DNA of 64,000 bases, taken from positions 1-64,000 of the forward strand of contig CANFLX010000001.1 in the NCBI GenBank assembly GCA_947447985.1. Direction: 5' to 3'. The notes under the pieces are model-generated. The model worked only from the letters and a program-made list of their open reading frames with translations, made no database searches and was not told the DNA's origin. The stretch is from Comamonadaceae bacterium (GTDB lineage Bacteria; Pseudomonadota; Gammaproteobacteria; Burkholderiales; Burkholderiaceae_C). Every line of letters begins with the position of its first letter. Position 1 is the stretch's first letter. The position numbers and the translations under genes were made by a program. Positions 33,368 through 41,326 of the stretch are shown here, piece by piece.

Positions 33368-36109
33368 GTGGAAAACTACAAAACGCTCTCGCCCCAGCCA
33401 GGAATGGCGCGCAGCGCGTTGCCAGCAGCCAAGCTGAGCACTGCTGAATTGCTGCAACAGGCTCAAACGGCGCCGGATGGCGTCTGGGACGAATTGCGTG
33501 GGGGCGTTGACGGCAGCTTGCCCGCCCCGCACCCCGGCGTGGTGCCACTGAGCGCGCCCTGGGACGCGTTTTTGCAGCATCTCGGGCCGCAGGGGCTGGA
33601 GAGCCTCACCCCGCGCGTGGCCCAGTTGGAGCGCCAGGTGCGCGACAACGGCATCTCCTACAACGTCTATGCCGATGCCGACCGGCCGCAGCGCCCCTGG
33701 GCGCTAGACCTGCTGCCCCTGATGGTGGATGCGCTCAGCTGGCAGCAAATTGAATCGGGGGTGCTGCAGCGCATGCGCTTGCTCGAGCACATCATGGCCG
33801 ACACCTACGGCCCGCAGCGTTTGCTCAAGACCGGCATGCTGCCCACGGCACTGGTGCAAGGCCACCCCGGCTATTTGCACGCCATGCAGGGCGTGGCCCC
33901 AGTGGGCGGCCAGCACTTGGCCTTGGCGGCCTTTGACTTGGCACGGGGCCCGGACGGCTGTTGGTGGATGCTGTCGCAGCGCACCGAGGCGCCTTCCGGC
34001 CTGGGCTATTTGCTGGAAAACCGGCTGCTGATATCGCGCCAGTTTCCGCAGGCCTTTGAGGCCATGCCAGTACAGCGCCTGGCCAATGCCTATAGGGCGC
34101 TGGTCGATGGCATCAAGCAGCGCTCGCCCGCTGGCGCCGATGCCCACATCGCGCTGCTGACTCCAGGCCCCTACAACGAGACCTATTTTGAGCACGCCTA
34201 CCTGGCGCGCTACCTGGGCCTCACCTTGGTGCAAGGTGGTGACTTGCTGGTGCGCCACCAAAAGCTTTACCTCAAAACCCTGCAAGGGCTGCAGCGCGTG
34301 CACGGCCTGCTCAAGCGGGTGGACGATGCCTGGCTGGACCCGCTGGAGTTGCGTGCCGAATCCACCCTGGGCGTGCCCGGTTTGCTGCAGGTGGTGCGCG
34401 CGGGCAATGTGCTGGTGGCCAATGCGCCAGGCTCGGGCTTTTTGGAATCGAGCGCCTTGCTGGGCTTTATGCCGGCCTTGGCCAAATCGGTGTTGGGCGA
34501 AGAGCTGCGCCTGCCCGCCATTCCAAGCTGGTGGTGCGGTGAGCGCAGTGCCATGCAGCAGGTACTGCCGCGCATGGCCGATTGCGTGATCAAGCCGAGC
34601 TACCCCGCGTTTTCGAGCCGCCCGAGCTTTGAGCCAGTGCTGGGGCGCAACCTGTCGCAGCGGGAACGCGACGAGTGGTCGGGGCGCATTTTTCGGGACG
34701 GTGCAGCGCACACGCTGCAAGCCTTTTTGCCGATTTCGCACACTCCGGTCTGGCAGACCCACGCGGCGCAAGCCTCGATCGGCGCGCGCCCGGTGATTCT
34801 GCGGGTGTTTGCCCTGGCCAATACCCAAGGCGGCTGGGACGTGCTGCCCGGTGGCTTGGCGCGCTTGGGCACGCGCGAGGGCATTGCGTCCATGCAGCGT
34901 GGCGGCAGCAGCGCCGATGTGTGGGTGCTGACCGGGCGCTCTGGCACCGATGCCGAAGCCGCTGTGCCGCCCACGCAAAATCCATTGCAATCTCAGTTTC
35001 AGTCTCAGTCTCAGTCCCAGTCCCAGACTTCTTTGCCGCAGGCGCCAGACGCCTCCGTTGCGACCGGACTGCCCCCCTTGCCGGGCATGCCCTGGCTGAT
35101 GCCCGGCGTGGCAGGCACCGCCCAACGACAGCGCATCGTGACCAGCCGGGCCGCAGAAAACTTGTTTTGGATGGGCCGCTACACCGAGCGCAGCGAAAAC
35201 TTGTTGCGCCTCACACGCTTGTCGCTGGATGTGCTGGGCAGCGAAGACCAGACTTGTGCCCCCCTCATTGCCTGGCTCAACCAACTGGCCGTCACGCATG
35301 GCATGGTGGTGGCTGGCGTGCCTGCGGCACAGCAGTCGCGCCGCGTGTTTGAGCGCTCGCTGGTGGCAGGGCTGTGGGACACGCAACACACCACCGGCGT
35401 GGGCTTCAATCTCAAGGCCGTGTATTTGGCAGCCTCGTGCGTGCGGGAGCGGCTCTCACCTGAGCACTGGAGTTTGATCGAGCAGGCCCAAGCCACGCTG
35501 CTGCAGCCCGATGTCACCGACCGCCATGATCCGGTGCAAGCCCAGCGCGTGCTGGTGCGCACCAGCCAGCTGATGGCAGCGCTCACCGGTGCCCAAACCG
35601 ACCGCATGACGCGCGACGACGGATGGCGGCTGCTCTCGATTGGTCGCCACATTGAGCGGCTGGACTTCTTGGCCCATGCGCTGGCCAGCGCGGTCAGCGC
35701 AGGCGCATTGCAAGAGCAGGCGGGCTTTGATGCGGTGCTGGCACTCTTTGACAGCACCATCAGCTTTCATGCCCAGTACCAGCAGTCGCGCACCGTGGCC
35801 GCCTTGCTGGAGCTGGTGCTAACCAACGCGGACAACCCGCGCTCGCTCGCCTGGGTGGCCCACACCTTGCGCGCGCGCTTGGCGCGTATGGGCGGCCTCG
35901 CAGAAGGGGGAACCGAAGCGCTGGCCGCGAAAGTGCCGACATTGGCCAATGCCGATCTGCGCGCCCTGTGCCCGGACGGCATGCACACCACGCCTGAGCT
36001 GCTGGCCTTGCTGCAAGACTGCCGCAACACGGCGCGTGCGACCTCCGACAGCCTGAATACCTTGTTCTTTACTCATAGCGGTGAATCTTCTCAAAGCGTG
36101 GGGGCCTGA
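33368..36109 (+). CDS. Circularly permuted ATP-grasp protein fused to alpha-E domain
   Basis: N-part: LTPGPYNETYFEHAYLARYLGLTLVQGGDLLVRHQKLYLKTL, NAPGSGFLESSALLGFMP; C-part: SRAAENLFWMGRYTERSENLLRLTRL (alpha-E/DUF403); Q/S-rich linker between them. Confidence 0.88.
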   Translation: MENYKTLSPQPGMARSALPAAKLSTAELLQQAQTAPDGVWDELRGGVDGSLPAPHPGVVPLSAPWDAFLQHLGPQGLESLTPRVAQLERQVRDNGISYNVYADADRPQRPWALDLLPLMVDALSWQQIESGVLQRMRLLEHIMADTYGPQRLLKTGMLPTALVQGHPGYLHAMQGVAPVGGQHLALAAFDLARGPDGCWWMLSQRTEAPSGLGYLLENRLLISRQFPQAFEAMPVQRLANAYRALVDGIKQRSPAGADAHIALLTPGPYNETYFEHAYLARYLGLTLVQGGDLLVRHQKLYLKTLQGLQRVHGLLKRVDDAWLDPLELRAESTLGVPGLLQVVRAGNVLVANAPGSGFLESSALLGFMPALAKSVLGEELRLPAIPSWWCGERSAMQQVLPRMADCVIKPSYPAFSSRPSFEPVLGRNLSQRERDEWSGRIFRDGAAHTLQAFLPISHTPVWQTHAAQASIGARPVILRVFALANTQGGWDVLPGGLARLGTREGIASMQRGGSSADVWVLTGRSGTDAEAAVPPTQNPLQSQFQSQSQSQSQTSLPQAPDASVATGLPPLPGMPWLMPGVAGTAQRQRIVTSRAAENLFWMGRYTERSENLLRLTRLSLDVLGSEDQTCAPLIAWLNQLAVTHGMVVAGVPAAQQSRRVFERSLVAGLWDTQHTTGVGFNLKAVYLAASCVRERLSPEHWSLIEQAQATLLQPDVTDRHDPVQAQRVLVRTSQLMAALTGAQTDRMTRDDGWRLLSIGRHIERLDFLAHALASAVSAGALQEQAGFDAVLALFDSTISFHAQYQQSRTVAALLELVLTNADNPRSLAWVAHTLRARLARMGGLAEGGTEALAAKVPTLANADLRALCPDGMHTTPELLALLQDCRNTARATSDSLNTLFFTHSGESSQSVGA
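34994..35026 (+). repeat. Degenerate hexanucleotide tandem repeat (CAGTYY)5, encodes a Q/S-rich linker
   Basis: cagttt cagtct cagtct cagtcc cagtcc cag read directly. Confidence 0.85.
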
Positions 36110-37092
36110 TGCTGCTGCACATTACCCACGAAACGCTCTACGACTACGCACCCGGGGTCGATACGGCGCAGCACATGGCGCATTTGCAGCCACCGGACAC
36201 GCCGTACCAAAGCTGCCTCAGCCACCAGTTGGAGGTGGATCCGCCGTGTTCTGACCTGGACACCCAGCGGGATGCGTTTGGCAACTTTCGCAGCTATTGG
36301 TCCATGTCCAGCTTTCACCAGCAACTGCGCGTGCGGGCGCACAGTGTGCTTCGCACCCATAGCCCGCAAGGCGACCTGTTGGATGCCATGGCCTTGGAGG
36401 ACCTGGGTGGAGACGCTTCCTCAGCGCCGCAACTCGCACAGGCCCAGCGTGCGGGCAGGGCCTGGGAGGCAGCGCGTGATGCTTATCTCTATGCCTCGGG
36501 CCAAGCGGGCGATGCCGCCAGCGAGTTCAGCTATGCCTCGCACCATGCCCCCATTGCACAGGCCTTTGCCGCTTATGCGGCCTCGAGCTTTAGCGAGGGC
36601 AGGCCCTTGGCCGCAGCCGCCTGTGAGTTGATGGCGCGCATCCACAGCGATTTCACTTACGAGGCCTTGAGTACTGAAATCAGCACGCCCGCCCTGGAGG
36701 TGCTACAAGAGCGCCGGGGCGTCTGCCAGGACTTCGCCCATGTGCTGCTGGCCTGCCTGCGCTCGCTGGGTTTGGCCGCGCGCTACGTGAGTGGTTACCT
36801 GCTCACCGAGCCGCCGCCCGGCCAGCCCCGGCTGACGGGTGCGGATGCCTCGCATGCCTGGGTTTCGGTGTACCTGCCCGACTTGGGGGGCAGTCGCGGC
36901 TTGCCCCATGGCGGCTGGCTGGACCTGGATCCGACCAACAAGCGCGCAGGCCTGGGAACGCCTGGCCCGGACTATGTGCGTTTGGCGGTGGGACGGGACT
37001 TTGCCGATGTGTCGCCCTTGCGTGGGGTCTTGCAAGGCGGGGCGAACCACACCTTGACGGTGCGGGTGACGGTGGCGCCGGTGTCCGTCTGA
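36109..37092 (+). CDS. Transglutaminase family protein; 3' end partly duplicated downstream
   Basis: MLLHITHETLYDYAPGVDTAQHMAHLQPPDTPYQ; catalytic RRGVCQDFAHVLLACLRSLGLAARYVSGYL, DASHAWVSVYLP...GWLDLDPTNK. Confidence 0.88.
   Translation: MLLHITHETLYDYAPGVDTAQHMAHLQPPDTPYQSCLSHQLEVDPPCSDLDTQRDAFGNFRSYWSMSSFHQQLRVRAHSVLRTHSPQGDLLDAMALEDLGGDASSAPQLAQAQRAGRAWEAARDAYLYASGQAGDAASEFSYASHHAPIAQAFAAYAASSFSEGRPLAAAACELMARIHSDFTYEALSTEISTPALEVLQERRGVCQDFAHVLLACLRSLGLAARYVSGYLLTEPPPGQPRLTGADASHAWVSVYLPDLGGSRGLPHGGWLDLDPTNKRAGLGTPGPDYVRLAVGRDFADVSPLRGVLQGGANHTLTVRVTVAPVSV
36943..37083 (+). repeat. 141-bp direct repeat, copy 1 (3' end of transglutaminase gene)
   Basis: Base-for-base identical to 38208-38348 by direct reading; offset 1265 bp. 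Confidence 0.95.
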
Positions 37093-38123
37093 TGAATTTC
37101 TTTGCAATGTGCAACGGTATGTTCTCGGGGAGCAAAAACATACCGGCACGCAACAACTTCGACCTGGTCCGCTTTTGCTTGGCCATGGTGGTTTGTTGGG
37201 TCCACGCGAGCATCCTGTCTGGGCAGCCGGCGCTGGCCCCTATCCAGGATTTCTTGAGCTCGGAGATTGCCGTTCAAGGATTTTTCGCCGTCAGCGGGTT
37301 TCTGATTTTAATGAGCTACGAGCGCTCAAGCTCGATGAAGTCTTACGTCGAAAAGCGGGTGCGCCGTCTGGTGCCTGCCTACGTCACTGTCATTGTTTTG
37401 AGTGCTTTGCTGCTCAGTGCCTTTAGCAGTGCGCAAGACTTTTTCTTCACCCGCGAATGGTGGGCCTACCTGGCGGCCAATCTGAGCTACTTGAATTTTC
37501 TGCATCCGGAACTTCCGGGTCTGTTTCAAGGCAATGTGGTTCACGCGGTCAACGGTGCCCTTTGGACCTTGAAGGTGGAGATTGCGTTTTACCTCTCGGT
37601 ACCTGCATTGGTCTGGATCATCGGGCGGGTGGGGGCGGCGCCCGTGTTGCTCAGTACCTTTGTCCTGTCATCGATCTATGCAAGCTTCGTCGGTGGACCG
37701 CTTCAGCATCAATTGCCGGGCGAGTTGCGCTACTTCATGGCGGGGGCAGCCTGCTACTACGGGTGGCCTTATCTGCAAAACCGGTGGAAGCTCGTGGCCG
37801 CAATCTGCGTGGCGCTTTTTGTTATCGGAAAATTTATCCCGCTCGGATTCATCATGCCTGCGGTCGTCGGCACCTTGGTGATTTGTACAGGGTTCGCCCT
37901 CTACTTGGGAGACTTTGGCAAATATGGCGATTTCTCCTATGGCGTTTACATCTTGCATTTCCCCATCATCCAAACTTTGACCCAGACGGGCGTGTTCGAG
38001 CGCAGCCCGTGGGGCGGTCTGTTGCTTGCGGTTGCTCTGACGCTGGCTGGCGCTGTCATTTTGTGGAAACTCATTGAGAGCCGGTTCTTGCGCCGTCGCA
38101 ACAGTAATCTAGACATGGCATAG
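37092..38123 (+). CDS. Acyltransferase 3 family membrane protein (OafA-like O-acyltransferase)
   Basis: NNFDLVRFCLAMVVCWVHASIL, IAVQGFFAVSGFLI, VEKRVRRLVPAYVTV, VNGALWTLKVEIAFYLSVP; ~10 TM. Confidence 0.87.
   Translation: MNFFAMCNGMFSGSKNIPARNNFDLVRFCLAMVVCWVHASILSGQPALAPIQDFLSSEIAVQGFFAVSGFLILMSYERSSSMKSYVEKRVRRLVPAYVTVIVLSALLLSAFSSAQDFFFTREWWAYLAANLSYLNFLHPELPGLFQGNVVHAVNGALWTLKVEIAFYLSVPALVWIIGRVGAAPVLLSTFVLSSIYASFVGGPLQHQLPGELRYFMAGAACYYGWPYLQNRWKLVAAICVALFVIGKFIPLGFIMPAVVGTLVICTGFALYLGDFGKYGDFSYGVYILHFPIIQTLTQTGVFERSPWGGLLLAVALTLAGAVILWKLIESRFLRRRNSNLDMA
37115..37145. other. 9-bp perfect inverted repeat CGGTATGTT-N13-AACATACCG
   Basis: Read directly; about 30 bp inside the left boundary of the inserted segment. 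Confidence 0.65.
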
Positions 38124-38152
38124 ACCTAGCGCGGCCGCAAATGTTCCGTGGC

Positions 38153-38171
38153 CACACCGATGAGCGGTGTG
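38153..38171. other. Hairpin CACACCG-ATGAG-CGGTGTG
   Basis: 7-bp perfect arms, 5-nt loop. Confidence 0.75.
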
Positions 38172-38179
38172 CTCGGGGC

Positions 38180-38200
38180 AACCCGACCTGCAGTCGGGTT
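38180..38200. other. Hairpin AACCCGAC-CTGCA-GTCGGGTT
   Basis: 8-bp perfect arms, 5-nt loop; 8 nt after the preceding hairpin and 7 nt before the direct repeat. Confidence 0.8.
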
Positions 38201-38207
38201 ATGTGCC

Positions 38208-38348
38208 CGCGCAGGCCTGGGAACGCCTGGCCCGGACTATGTGCGTTTGGCGGTGGGACGGGACTTTGCCGATGTGTCGCCCTTGCGTGGGGTCTTGCAA
38301 GGCGGGGCGAACCACACCTTGACGGTGCGGGTGACGGTGGCGCCGGTG
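38208..38348 (+). repeat. 141-bp direct repeat, copy 2
   Basis: Identical to 36943-37083. Confidence 0.95.
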
Positions 38349-38357
38349 GCGCAGTAG
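38208..38357 (+). pseudogene. 3' fragment of the transglutaminase gene (probably the original native end, ...VTVAPVAQ*)
   Basis: Encodes AGLGTPGPDYVRLAVGRDFADVSPLRGVLQGGANHTLTVRVTVAPVAQ*, matching the C-terminus of 36109-37092 except for the last residues. Confidence 0.85.
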
Positions 38358-38395
38358 GCCCCGAGAACCCCTTCTGCTACAGTGGTCTTTTAGGC

Positions 38396-38413
38396 AGCCT
38401 CGGCAACGAGGCT
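38396..38413. other. Hairpin AGCCTCG-GCAA-CGAGGCT (GNRA-type tetraloop) upstream of sensor kinase gene
   Basis: 7-bp perfect stem with GCAA loop. Confidence 0.6.
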
Positions 38414-38465
38414 TTGCGCTCGGACCGCGTATTGGCGCTTGGGCGGGCCTTTTGGGATCACCTTT

Positions 38466-40487
38466 ATGCGTTTTGTCATCCGGCCCAACCAGGCAGTCAG
38501 CGTCTTTGCAGCGCTCACCATTGTGGCGGTACTGGCCACCACGGCCTTGCTGTTGTGGAGCCTGCGTGCCGGAGAGTTGCGCCATTCCCGGCTTGAGACC
38601 ATCAGCCTCACCGAAATGCTGATGGAGCAAACCCACAAGCAACTGGATACGGTTGACCAGGTGATGATCGATGTACAGGAGCGGCTGGCATCCAACTACG
38701 GCAGCCAATTGGCGCTCGATAGCGAGTTGACCCGGCTCCTGTTGGCCACGCGGGTTGCCGGACACCCCCAAATCCATTCGCTGTTTTTACTGGACGCACA
38801 CGGTCAGGTGGTCAATGCATCCAAGACGCCGGACGCCGACACAAGCCACGCGCCTCTGGCTGCCTACTTCACCGCGTTTGGCGTGGGGCGAACCAAGGGC
38901 GTTGCGCTGGATCGACCCAGCCGCCACCCTGGCGATGGCCGCTGGACGGTGCGAATGTCGCGCGCCCTGGAGGCGGCCGATGGCCAGTTCCGCGGTGTCA
39001 TGGTGGCCGAGGTCGATTTGGCAGATGTGGAGGCGTCCTTCGTCCGCGCCCGGCTCGACTTTGTGCGGCCGATCACGATGTACCTGGAAGACGGGACCCT
39101 GCTCGCCAGTTGGCCCCACCGCGAAAACGACCTGGGCGCCAAGGCCATGGAGTTGAACCAGCAGCATGTCCCCACCAGCGCAGACGGAGTGCATACGCTG
39201 GTGCATGCAGGTGGTGACGGTGCGCGCGCCGTGTTTGCCTTGGGGCACTTGCAAGAGTTTCCTATCCTGCTTGCCGTGAGTGACGACGAGGAGCAAAGCC
39301 TGGCCTCGTGGCGCGAGGTGGCCATTCCCATTCTTATTGCCGTGGTGTTGCTGTGTGTGTTTACCCTGTTCGTGGCCTATTTTTTGAGCCAAAAGTTGCT
39401 GCGCGAGGCCGCCTTGGCCACGGCATTGACGGATGCGGACAACCTCTATGTGCATACGGTGGAGTCGGTTAAAGATGCGATCGTGGCGGTGGATGAAGCC
39501 TTGAACATTCGCCTCTTCAATCCGGCAGCAGAAGCCATGTTTGGATTTAGCCAAGCGCAGGCGCTGGGCCAACCGCTGTCCCTGTTGCTGCCGTCGCAAG
39601 CGCGCCCGCACCACGACCAATTGGCTACGGCGTTTGGCAAAACACAGGACAGCCCGCGCGCGATGGCCGGGCAGCTGGAGATCTTCGGCCAGAGGCGTGA
39701 CGGCACCGAGTTTCCGATCGAATCGTCCATCTCTAAAACAGAAATTGGCGGCAAGCTGCAAATGACCGCTGTGCTGCGCGACGTGACCGAGCAGCGCCGC
39801 GCCAAGTTAGAGCTGCAAACCATCAACTCCCAGCTGCGCGCTTTGTATGTCGACCAACAAACGGTGCGCGAGGACGAACGCACCCGCATATCGCGCGAGT
39901 TGCACGACGACCTGGGCCAGCAGCTCACCGGCTTGAAGCTCAATTTGCTGTGGCTGGTGGGGCGGATGAAAGAAGGGCGTGGCGTGGACCAGGAGCACTT
40001 GGATGGCATGCGCCAAACGCTCAACGGCGCCATCAGTTCGGTGCGACGCATCAGCTCTGAACTGCGCCCAGCCATCCTGGACGAGCTGGGTTTTGCGGAT
40101 GCGGTGGCCTGGCAAACCCGCGAACTCGCCAAGCACAGTGGCTTGCAAGTCGACCTCAGCCTCGGCAGCCCGAATCTGGTACAGGGCGAGGTGTTGTCGA
40201 CCGCCTTGTTTCGCATCGTGCAAGAGTCGCTGACCAATGTGGTTCGTCATGCCCAGGCCACAGCGGTCCAGGTCTCGCTAGAGCAGGTTCCCCATCGATT
40301 GGTACTGCGCATCGTGGACAACGGCATCGGTGTGCCGGACACGCCGAACCTGGGTGGTATTGGCATGGTCAGCATGCGCGAGCGTGCCCGCGCCGTCGGT
40401 GCCAATTTGCGCGTTTTTCGCCACGACGGCGGTGGCACGACGGTGGAAGTCACCATGGACCTGGCGCAACAGGAGGCGCACGCATGA
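38466..40487 (+). CDS. Membrane sensor histidine kinase (periplasmic sensor between two TMs, PAS, HisKA_3, HATPase)
   Basis: ALTIVAVLATTALLLWSL and VAIPILIAVVLLCVFTLFVAYFL TMs; EDERTRISRELHDDLGQQLTGLKLNLLWL; VDNGIGVPDTPNLGGIGMVSMRERA. Confidence 0.92.
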   Translation: MRFVIRPNQAVSVFAALTIVAVLATTALLLWSLRAGELRHSRLETISLTEMLMEQTHKQLDTVDQVMIDVQERLASNYGSQLALDSELTRLLLATRVAGHPQIHSLFLLDAHGQVVNASKTPDADTSHAPLAAYFTAFGVGRTKGVALDRPSRHPGDGRWTVRMSRALEAADGQFRGVMVAEVDLADVEASFVRARLDFVRPITMYLEDGTLLASWPHRENDLGAKAMELNQQHVPTSADGVHTLVHAGGDGARAVFALGHLQEFPILLAVSDDEEQSLASWREVAIPILIAVVLLCVFTLFVAYFLSQKLLREAALATALTDADNLYVHTVESVKDAIVAVDEALNIRLFNPAAEAMFGFSQAQALGQPLSLLLPSQARPHHDQLATAFGKTQDSPRAMAGQLEIFGQRRDGTEFPIESSISKTEIGGKLQMTAVLRDVTEQRRAKLELQTINSQLRALYVDQQTVREDERTRISRELHDDLGQQLTGLKLNLLWLVGRMKEGRGVDQEHLDGMRQTLNGAISSVRRISSELRPAILDELGFADAVAWQTRELAKHSGLQVDLSLGSPNLVQGEVLSTALFRIVQESLTNVVRHAQATAVQVSLEQVPHRLVLRIVDNGIGVPDTPNLGGIGMVSMRERARAVGANLRVFRHDGGGTTVEVTMDLAQQEAHA

Positions 40488-41155
40488 ACACCCCCAAATG
40501 GCAAGTGCTGATTGCCGATGACCATGCCATCATTCGCAACGGTTTAAAAAACATTCTGGCCGATACGCCTGATTTCGAAGTCGCTGGCGAGGCTGGTAAC
40601 GGCAATGCGGTGCTGGACTTGGTGCGCCAGCGTGACTGGTCGCTGGTGGTGCTCGATATTTCGATGCCAGGGCGCAATGGCTTGGAGTTGATCAAGCTGA
40701 TCCAGGCCGAGCGGCCGCGCTTGCCGGTACTGATCTTCAGCATGCACCACGAGGAGCAATACGCGGTGCGCGCCATCCGGGCCGGGGCGCGGGGCTATTT
40801 GTCCAAGGAGGGGGACATGGATTTGCTGTTGCCGGCCATGCGTCGTCTGGCGCAGGGCGGCCGGTACATCAGCCCCAAAGTGGCTGAGCTGTTGGCGATG
40901 GACGTATCACCGGTGGGCCACGACCTGCCGCACACGGCGCTCAGCAACCGGGAGTTTGAGGTGTTCAGCCGCATTGTGCGCGGCGTCAGCATGACAGCCA
41001 TCGCCGATGAACTGTCGCTGAGCATCAAGACCGTCAGCACCCACAAAACCAACATCCTGCACAAAATGGGCATGGCGGGACAGGTGGAGCTGGTGCGCTA
41101 TGCCTTAGAGCATCACCTGCTGGACGATACGCCCACCCATCCGCCTCAGGCCTGA
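40484..41155 (+). CDS. NarL/FixJ-type response regulator (REC + LuxR HTH)
   Basis: VLIADDHAIIRNGLKNIL, VVLDISMPGRNGLELI, LSNREFEVFSRIVRGVSMTAIADELSLSIKTVSTHKTNILHKMG; ATGA overlap with the kinase gene. Confidence 0.94.
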   Translation: MNTPKWQVLIADDHAIIRNGLKNILADTPDFEVAGEAGNGNAVLDLVRQRDWSLVVLDISMPGRNGLELIKLIQAERPRLPVLIFSMHHEEQYAVRAIRAGARGYLSKEGDMDLLLPAMRRLAQGGRYISPKVAELLAMDVSPVGHDLPHTALSNREFEVFSRIVRGVSMTAIADELSLSIKTVSTHKTNILHKMGMAGQVELVRYALEHHLLDDTPTHPPQA

Positions 41156-41191
41156 GCCGCCGCGTCGCGCTCCCACCTTCATTGCAGGATC

Positions 41192-41211
41192 GCCTAGGAA
41201 TTTTCCGAGGC
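41192..41211. promoter_or_regulatory. Candidate response-regulator operator, imperfect palindrome GCCTAGGAA-TT-TTCCGAGGC
   Basis: 9-bp arms with one mismatch, located in the gap between the regulator and the cytochrome operon. Confidence 0.45.
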
Positions 41212-41252
41212 CTGCTTTCATCGCTGTCCGATGGTATTGGGCGGCCACCTTG

Positions 41253-41258
41253 TTGACA
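41253..41258 (+). promoter_or_regulatory. Candidate -35 box TTGACA upstream of cytochrome operon
   Basis: Exact TTGACA 69 bp upstream of the start codon; no strong -10 was seen at 16-18 bp, so an activator-dependent promoter is possible. Confidence 0.3.
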
Positions 41259-41326
41259 CTTGGTTCCAGTCTTAGGCAGGCATGCGTCTGTCAAAGCCGA
41301 ATCCAACTTTTGACAAGGTGAACACC

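Noticed and set aside
33704-35389. 561-aa ORF on - strand
   Set aside because: Antisense shadow of the ATP-grasp/alpha-E gene; Gln/His-rich noise
37092-38207. Insertion sequence or transposon explanation for the acyltransferase insert
   Set aside because: No transposase or integrase ORF was found, and 141-bp flanking direct repeats are far longer than usual target-site duplications
38148-38357. 69-aa ORF as a real small protein
   Set aside because: Its last 49 codons are just the duplicated 3' end of the transglutaminase gene; the first ~20 codons read through hairpin DNA
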